Shown here piece by piece: positions 57,742-64,000 of a stretch of DNA of 64,000 nt. The position numbers and the translations under genes are program-made. This DNA is from Macrothele yani (Eukaryota; Arthropoda; Arachnida; Araneae; Macrothelidae): NCBI GenBank assembly GCA_039090855.1, contig CM077034.1:15111219-15175218 (forward strand), in the 5' to 3' direction. Under the pieces are notes generated by a model. The model saw only the letters and a program-made list of their open reading frames with translations, was not told where the DNA came from and ran no database searches. Positions within the stretch are counted from its first letter, which is position 1; every line of letters starts with the position of its first letter.

Positions 57742-59424
57742 ATGTCCGTTTTGCACGCGGAACCTTGGAGAGAAACGAAAGGCATTCGTTATTTCCCGGA
57801 TAAAATCAATGATATACACCCTACGATCAATTTCACTATGGAGTTAGAACATATAATAACAAGTCTATTACAAACCCACTTCCGTTTCCGAACTGATGCT
57901 CCAGTAGCCTATTCTGCCCCGCTTTTTACAAGACAGCTTTCTTCCGTTCTCGAATCAGAAGAGCATTCCACATCTCCGATGTTTCTTCTAGACTAAGCGA
58001 TTTAAAAAGCGTTATCGATTTGGCCACTGAGGCAGGATACGATCCGAAGATGGTACGTGGATATATCGAAAGAAACAAAAAGAGGCATGTCCATCTTTCT
58101 ATGCCGCGGCTACGCTATCTGGGCTCTATCCCTTACGTACCAAATGTTTCCTATAAACTCAAGAAGGCGCTCAGAAACATGAACAATCATTCGTCCGTAA
58201 GGGGTCCGGGTTCGAATCCCGGTCAGGCATGGATGTTGTGTTTGTCTTACGGCACTGGCTCTCTCCCTTCCCTGGAGCCAGTGACCCTAAATTAGGGACG
58301 GGCGACTGCTTATAGCCCATTGAGTTGCTCACGGTGGTCGTTAAACCTCCAATCAATCAATGAATGGATGTTGTGTTTGTCTTACGGCACTGGCTCTCTC
58401 CCTTCCCTGGAACCAGTGACCCTAAATTAGGGACGGGTGACTGCTTATAGCCCATTGAGTTGCTCACGGTGGTCGTTAAACCTCCAATCAATCAATGAAT
58501 GGATGTTGTGTTTGTCTTACGGCACTGGCTCTCTCCCTTCCCTGGAGCCAGTGACCCTAAATTAGGGACGGGCGACTGCTTATAGCCCATTGAGTTGCTC
58601 ACGGTGGTCGTTAAACCTCCAATCAATCAATGAATGGATGTTGTGTTTGTCTTACGGCACTGGATCTCTCCCATCCCTGGAACCAGTGACCCTAAATTAG
58701 GGACGGGCGACTGCTTATAGCCCATTGAGTTGCTCACGGTGGTCGTTAAACCTCCAATCAATCAATGAATGGATGTTGTGTTTGTCTTACGGCACTGGAT
58801 CTCTCCCATCCCTGGAACCAGTGACCCTAAATTAGGGACGGGCGACTGCTTATAGCCCATTGAGTTGCTCACGGTGGTCGTTAAACCTCCAATCAATCAA
58901 TGAATGGATGTTGTGTTTGTCTTACGGCACTGGATCTCTCCCATCCCTGGAACCAGTGACCCTAAATTAGGGACGGGCGACTGCTTATAGCCCATTGAGT
59001 TGCTCATGGTGGTCGTTAAACCTCCAATCAAAAAAAAAAAAAAAAAAAAAGAAACATGAACCTCAGTGTCGGCATAGGATCTCCGACATCTTTATATGCT
59101 ATGCTTAAGCGAAATACTGACGAGCTTCCACTTTCCAACGAAGCACGTGTTTATGCCATTCCTCTATACTATCCGGATGGCTGCAAGCGATACTACATAT
59201 GGGATGACCAAGCGTTCATTTAGAATTAGAGTCAACGAGCACACGAGGGACATAAAGAACGGCAAATTAACCACGGGCCTATCCAGAGAAGTCCAGTTCT
59301 GGTCCGCCGATCCTACGTGGGGTGACACAAAGAAATTAGCTGCCTACTCTACTCCTAAATCCACTGCCATTCGGGAAACATTGGAGATCATGACCAACGA
59401 TGAGGCCTGCAATGATAGCGTCTA
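57742..59424 (+). pseudogene. Penelope-like ORF: reverse-transcriptase end, linker and GIY-YIG domain
   Basis: DKINDIHPTINFTMELE is a reverse-transcriptase motif. It is followed by a deletion, then IERNKKRHVHLSMPRLRYLG and SIPYVPNVSYKLKKALRNMN (linker). The SINE multimer interrupts here. The ORF continues as NLSVGIGSPTSLYAMLKRNT, RVYAIPLYYPDGCKRYYIG and MTKRSFRIRVNEHTRDIKNG, a GIY-YIG domain with Tyr, YYIG and the Arg/Glu-His helix. The stop is at 59,424. Several frameshifts are present, and the palm active-site region is missing. Confidence 0.82.
58185..59049 (+). mobile_element. SINE multimer, 5'-truncated head plus six bodies
   Basis: Starts inside the tRNA-like head (AATCATTCGTCCGTAAGG) with an intact B box. 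Bodies begin at 58,231, 58,366, 58,501, 58,636, 58,771 and 58,906, an exact 135-bp step with the CCAATCAATCAATGAATGGA junction, and end in a 20-bp A tail. Target duplication AGAAACATGAAC at 58,173-58,184 and 59,050-59,061. Confidence 0.95.
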
Positions 59425-59544
59425 ACTAGAACTACCACGAATTTGGAACCAATTCTTCAAATAATGAATGCCTTTCGTTTCCCTCCAAGGTTCCGCGTAC
59501 AAAACGAACATGATGTGTCGTGTATTTTACCCTTTCCAACCGTA

Positions 59545-61496
59545 GGTTGAAGAAGCGTACATGCTCCAGCTTTGTCCGTCCGTCTGTCGGCACGATAACT
59601 CACGTAAATATGGTTCGATTTCGATGAAATTTTAGTACGTGCTAGAGGGCCACCTGGGGACGAACCGTATTGAAAATGGGTGAAGTGGAGTCAAAGGTCA
59701 CGCCATAAGAGTGAGATCCATTCAATTGCCCTTATGCGTCATAACTTGCGTAAATATAGTTCGATTTCGATGAAATTTTAGTATGTGGTAGGGGACCACC
59801 AGGGGACGAACCCTATTGAAAATGGATGAAGTGGAGTCAAAGGTCAGGACATAAGAGCGGGATGCATTCCATTGGCCTTATGCGTCATAAGGTGCGTAAA
59901 AATGGTTCGAAATCGATGAAATTTTTGTATGTGGTAGGGGACCACCAGGGGACGAACCCTATTGAAAATGGATGAAGTGGAGTCAAAGGTCAGGACATAA
60001 CAGCGGGATGCATTCCATTGGCCTTACGCGTCATAAGGTGCGTAAAAATGGTTCGAATTCGATGAAATTTTAGTATGTGGTAGGGGACCACCTGGGGACA
60101 AACCCTATTGAAAACGGATGAAGTGGAGTCAAAGGTCAGGACATAAGAGCGGGATGCATTCCATTGGCCTTACGCGTCATAAGGTGCGTAAAAATGGTTC
60201 GAATTCGATGAAATTTTAGTATGTGGTAGGGGACCACCAGGGGACGAACCCTATTGAAAATGGATGAAGTGGAGTCAAAGGTCAGGACATAAGAGCGGGA
60301 TGCATTCCATTGGCCTTACGCGTCATAAGGTGCGTAAAAATGGTTCGAATTCGATGAAATTTTAGTATGTGGTAGGGGACCACCTGGGGACAAACCCTAT
60401 TGAAAACGGATGAAGTGGAGTCAAAGGTCAGGACATAAGAGCGGAATGCATTCCATTGGCCTTACGCGTCATAAGGTGCGTAAAAATGGTTCGAATTCGA
60501 TGAAATTTTAGTATGTGGTAGGGGACCACCAGGGGACGAACCCTATTGAAAATGGATGAAGTGGAGTCAAAGGTCAGGACATAAGAGTGGGATGCATTCC
60601 ATTGGCCTTACGCGTCATAAGGTGCGTAAAAATGGTTCGAATTCGATGAAATTTTAGTATGTGGTAGGGGACCACCAGGGGACGAACCCTATTGAAAATG
60701 GATGAAGTGGAGTCAAAGGTCAGGACATAAGAGCGGGATGCATTCCATTGGCCTTACGCGTCATAAGGTGCGTAAAAATGGTTCGAATTCGATGAAATTT
60801 TAGTATGTGGTAGGGGACCACCAGGGGACGAACCCTATTGAAAATGGATGAAGTGGAGTCAAAGGTCAGGACATAAGAGCGGGATGCATTCCATTGGCCT
60901 TATGCGTCATAAGGTGCGTAAAAATGGTTCGAATTCGATGAAATTTTAGTATGTGGTAGGGGACCACCAGGGGACGAACCCTATTGAAAATGGATGAAGT
61001 AGAGTCAAAGGTCAGGACATAAGAGCGGGATGCATTCCATTGGCCTTATGCGTCATAAGGTGCGTAAAAATGGTTCGAATTCGATGAAATTTTAGTATGT
61101 GGTAGGGGACCACCTGGGGACGAACCCTATTCAAAATGGGTGAAGTGGAGTCAAAGGTCAGGTCGTAAGAGCGGGATGCATTCCATTGGCCTTATGCGTC
61201 ATAAGGTGAGTAAAAATGGTTCGAATTCGATGAAATTTTAGTATGTGGTACGGGACCACCAGGGGACGAACCCTATTGAAAATGGGTGAAGTGGAGTCAA
61301 AGGTCAGGACATAAGAGCGGGATGCATTCCATTGCCCTTATGCGTCATAAGGTGCGTAAAAATTATTCGAATTCGATGAAATTTTAGTATGTGGTAGGGG
61401 AACACCTGAGGACGAACCCTGTTGAAAATGGGCGAAATGGGGTCAAAGGTCAGGACACAGGAGTGGGATCACTTCCATCGCCCTTATCCCACACTA
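59545..61496 (+). repeat. 146-bp tandem array, about 13 monomers
   Basis: Monomer pieces: ATTCGATGAAATTTTAGTAT, GTGGTAGGGGACCACCAGGG, GACGAACCCTATTGAAAATG, GAGTCAAAGGTCAGGACATA, TTGGCCTTACGCGTCATAAG. The first units diverge and begin after a GTCCGTCCGTCTGTCGG run. Two variants (CCAGGGGACGAACC and CCTGGGGACAAACC) alternate in places, hinting at a dimer. No gene. Confidence 0.93.
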
Positions 61497-61500
61497 TTAA

Positions 61501-61936
61501 GGTGGACGTCAAGTAATTTTGCTTCCTATATTTCCAATGGAAAACCTTTTGTACACATTTTCTTCACAATTAGTGTGTTTCCAAGGATGGAAATTTGAAC
61601 ATCGATTAAAATAACTTCATACTATTACTTTGAATACTTAACATTTTCTAAAACATAAGCATAATTATATTAAAAAACAATAACGTTTCCTTTGGTGGTA
61701 TTGAAACCAGAAAATAGATGGCGCGACCTGTACTTTGATGACATCAGAGGACAAATAAATGTTGGATAGCATAAATACGGTCATGGTTTAGAAAATATTA
61801 AGTATTCCAAGTTATGAAATGAAGCTATTTTAATATGTTCAAATTTTCATTTTTGGAAACGCATTAATTGTGAAGAAAATGTGTTCAGAAGTTTTTCCGT
61901 TGGAAGTATAGGATGCAAAATTACTTGACGTCCACC
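61501..61936. mobile_element. Foldback/MITE-type element with TTAA target duplication (436 bp)
   Basis: Terminal inverted repeats of about 155 bp start GGTGGACGTCAAGTAATTTT on both sides and match at roughly 85-90 percent by eye. TTAA flanks each end (61,497-61,500 and 61,937-61,940). Non-coding centre. TTAA suggests mobilisation by a piggyBac-type transposase, but the ends do not show the usual CCC start, so the superfamily is open. Confidence 0.85.
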
Positions 61937-62330
61937 TTAAAGTAGCAATTCTTGTATGTATGTATGTAGATTTTATTTTGAAAACGGCTCTAAGGATTTT
62001 GATGAAAGTCGTTAACCTACCGTTTTCTGATACTAGAAATCGATTTAGCTTGATCTCGACTTTAGGAGAATTCCTTTAGTGGGTTATAAAACCACCCCGA
62101 ATTATAACGTTTTTAGTGTCATGGCGTCGTTCCATTAATGTTTCCAATGCTTAGAAATCTTATGATGTCACAATCTCGCGTTTGAGAATGTTGGCGCGCG
62201 GTCACGCCATCTGTCTCATTAAGTCACGCGTTGTGTGTGGATCCTATTAAAGTTTTATGACGTCATAATCTTGTGAGCAGATGGTCGCGATTCCCATCTG
62301 CTTCACTACGTCACGCGTTGTGTGCTTATG
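61937..62330. repeat. Non-coding DNA with a 100-bp tandem duplication
   Basis: ATGATGTCACAATCTCGCGT..ACGCGTTGTGTG near 62,162-62,240 is repeated with divergence as ATGACGTCATAATCTTGTGA..ACGCGTTGTGTG near 62,258-62,321. No gene. Confidence 0.6.
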
Positions 62331-62790
62331 TCCGTGCGTACGATAACTCGCGTAACAATCGTTCGATTTCGATGAAATTTTAGTATCTGGTTGGGTATCG
62401 CCTGGGAAGGAACCTCATTTAAAGTGAACGAAATGAGGTGAAAGGTCAGTACATAGGAGCGGGATCCATTCCACTGCTCTTAGGCGTCATAACTTACGTA
62501 AAAATGCCTCGATTTGGATGAAATGTTAGTATGTTGTAGGGGCCTGCCTGGGGACGAATTCTATTGAAAATTGGGCGAAATGGGGTCAAAGGTTAGGACA
62601 CAGGAGCGGGATCTATTCCATAGCCCTTATGCATCATAACTTACGTAGAAATGCTTCGATTGCGACAAAACTTTATCATGTTATTACGGAGTAATACCGA
62701 ACCGGTTCTGTTGAATATCATCGACATGGGATCAAAGGTCAGGGCACAGGACCTGGATTTATTCCACAGCCATTATTCTGATAACTTGAG
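62331..62790 (+). repeat. Diverged copies of the 146-bp monomer
   Basis: GATAACTCGCGTAACAATCG, TCGATGAAATTTTAGTATCT, AGGTCAGTACATAGGAGCGG and later versions show about three decayed monomers outside the homogenised array, cut off from it by the TTAA element and the 100-bp duplication. Confidence 0.8.
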
Positions 62791-62928
62791 TAATGATTTC
62801 TGGTATATTGGAAAGCGTATTATAATCAATGCATTGTATGTTTTTACAAACTTGTTATTAAATAATTACGTTCCCATCTCTTCGTTTATTGTCAAGTCAA
62901 GTCACCGCGTTCAAATTGTTGCAACGTT
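62791..62928 (-). repeat. Right part of the dispersed repeat also at 55.9 kb
   Basis: AATAATTACGTTCCCATCTC, TTCGTTTATTGTCAAGTCAA and CACCGCGTTCAAATTGTTGC are the reverse complement of sequence at 55,918-55,967 and 56,198-56,220. Here the SINE of the 256-bp array is absent: a single GAAGAGAT site remains. Confidence 0.8.
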
Positions 62929-63156
62929 TTTTTTTTTTTTTTTTGATTGGAGGTTTAACGACCACCGTGAGCAACTCAATGGGCTATAAGCAGTCGCCCG
63001 TCCCTAATTTAGAGTCACTGGTTCCAGGGAAGGGAGAGAACCAGTGCCGTAAGACAAAACACAACATCCATGCCTGACCGGGATTCGAACCCGGACCCCT
63101 TACGGACGAATGATCAGAGGCCAGCGCGTTAGACCACTGCGCCACCGGGGCAGCAT
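62929..63156 (-). mobile_element. SINE, full length
   Basis: T-rich tail on the left, tRNA-like head on the right; target duplication TTGCAACGTT at 62,919-62,928 and 63,157-63,166. Inserted in the dispersed repeat at a place where the 55.9-kb copy has none. Confidence 0.93.
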
Positions 63157-63300
63157 TTGCAACGTTCTATTATCCAGTTTGCTGTCTACCTTCCTTGAGA
63201 AAGCCATCTGGTTGATGTGCGAAAGCTTGGAAACCTTGATTTTATCTACGCCAATAAATTCGGATAACTAGTATAGTTGTACTATCTTATATGACGGATA
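63157..63300 (-). repeat. Empty-site copy of the 53.8-55.9 kb dispersed repeat
   Basis: Reverse complement of the flanks at 53,795-53,819, 55,576-55,674 and 55,912-55,920. It lacks both the Tc1 element and the SINE, leaving one TA and one AAACTGGATAA respectively. Confidence 0.88.
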
Positions 63301-63511
63301 AATTATTGTCATCTGAGGGAATGAAAGGGGAGGAGGAAAGAAAAGTGGTGAAGAAATACGAAGGGAATTATATCAACAGAAAGAAAAACTAAGCAAAGAT
63401 TGCTGTGCAGCTGTAGAGTCGACAAAAGTCAAACATGGACATGGAACTTGCTGAGAAGAAAGCAACACAAGAGGAAAATTGAGCGTGGGTTCTAGCAAAT
63501 ATAAAAAAATA
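63301..63511. other. Non-coding interval
   Basis: Purine-rich stretch (GGGGAGGAGGAAAGAAAAGT), no gene seen. Confidence 0.35.
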
Positions 63512-64000
63512 CACTATCTACCAACAAGTAATTGGACACCCCTTCAATCGACGATATCTGCGGTCCTGATACACGTCACGGCCGCCGCCGTTAAATATCG
63601 TTTGGGAAACAACAACGCAACCAGTCGCACGCAAGATGCCACGCAGTTCGCAGCTCTCTGATTTCGAGAAAGGTGTAATCGTCGGGTATCACAGAAATGG
63701 CCGATGACATATCCAGCGAGTTGAAGTACCCAAAATTGACAGTGGCCTACGTGATTGGCAAGTGGAAGATGAGAGGTGACTGTCGGAATGTTCCCCGACC
63801 CGGCAGACCCACAAAACTGCGAGTTAGAGACCGACGGCTGCTGGCCAGAGAAATTCGGAAGAACCGCAGCAGATCGATGGGCCACATCCGCGAGGAGTTT
63901 CAACAGGCATCCGGGAGTGTTCTTTCGATGAATACCATCCGTAAGGAAGCCCATCTGCTCGGTTATCATGAACGTGCTGCAGCCCACAAGCCTTTGATCA
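63512..64000 (+). mobile_element. Tc1-like transposon, left part only (runs off the window)
   Basis: Left end TA then CACTATCTACCAACAAGTAA and TTGGACACC, a typical Tc1 terminal sequence. The right end lies beyond the window. Confidence 0.85.
63636..64000 (+). pseudogene. Tc1-like transposase N-terminus, frameshifted, partial
   Basis: MPRSSQLSDFEKGVIVGYHR begins the helix-turn-helix domain. A frameshift near 63,703 gives a stop; the other frame continues with YPKLTVAYVIGKWKMRGDCR, GRPTKLRVRDRRLLAREIRK, NRSRSMGHIREEFQQASG and NTIRKEAHLLGYHERAAAHK. That is the DNA-binding region up to the edge of the catalytic domain, which is outside the window. Confidence 0.85.

Larger units (their letters stand above)
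57724..59535 (+). mobile_element. Penelope-like retroelement relic with short inverted ends, split by a SINE multimer
   Basis: About 65-bp inverted ends: ACACGAGACATCATGTCCGT..GGAACCTTGGAGAGAAACGA near 57,730, and its complement near 59,465-59,530. Between them lie reverse-transcriptase and GIY-YIG remnants. A SINE multimer occupies 58,185-59,049. Confidence 0.75.

Overview
The window is nuclear DNA of an invertebrate animal, most likely an arthropod. The evidence is the set of parasites it carries: Tc1-like and mariner (DD34D) transposons with TA target duplications, Penelope-like retroelements with GIY-YIG tails, a degraded non-LTR retrotransposon, tRNA-derived SINEs, foldback elements and large satellite arrays. 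I see no bacterial, organellar or viral gene cluster, and I do not assign a species. Apart from a few possible single exons (11.2, 12.1, 21.7 and 34.4 kb), nearly everything I can identify is repetitive.

Layout. 0-3.4 kb: LINE relic with an internal 160-bp tandem repeat, split by a broken Tc1 element. 3.4-8.2 kb: 105/104-bp satellite with a dimeric higher-order period. 8.2-10.6 kb: about 101-bp satellite with poly-C tracts. 10.6-12.2 kb: low-repeat DNA with two candidate exons. 12.2-23.8 kb: Tc1, mariner and DUF4817-type transposons, a SINE tandem, a candidate terminal exon and a deleted mariner. 24.1-29.9 kb: 17 monomers of a 330-bp repeat, each carrying a tRNA-like cloverleaf, ending in an inverted copy. 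30.7-32.6 kb: Penelope-like element with about 0.8-kb inverted arms and an 11-bp target duplication. 32.6-35.9 kb: low-repeat DNA. 36.0-37.4 kb: complete Tc1-like element with an intact 341-aa transposase, the only intact gene in the window. 37.6-42.0 kb: nested SINEs and a TIR element. 42.0-51.8 kb: tandem segmental duplication holding two arrays of a 52-bp satellite. 51.8-59.5 kb: SINE multimers, another Tc1, a 256-bp SINE-plus-flank array and a second Penelope relic. 59.5-62.8 kb: 146-bp array and a TTAA foldback element. 62.8-64 kb: a SINE, an empty-site paralogue and the start of another Tc1.

Four structures stand out. (1) The 52-bp satellite is the last codons and stop of a Tc1-like transposase, tandemly amplified. 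(2) One SINE family occurs as multimers with one tRNA head and 6-10 copies of the 135-bp body; the same body-body junction appears at three loci, each bounded by its own target duplication, so the multimer itself probably moves. (3) The 42-52 kb duplication has a chimeric SINE at its centre, and diagnostic bases place the crossover within about 25 bp. (4) The 330-bp satellite carries a foldable tRNA-like unit with A and B boxes in every monomer. Together they show short transposon segments repeatedly becoming tandem arrays, and SINEs acting as both recombination sites and array seeds.
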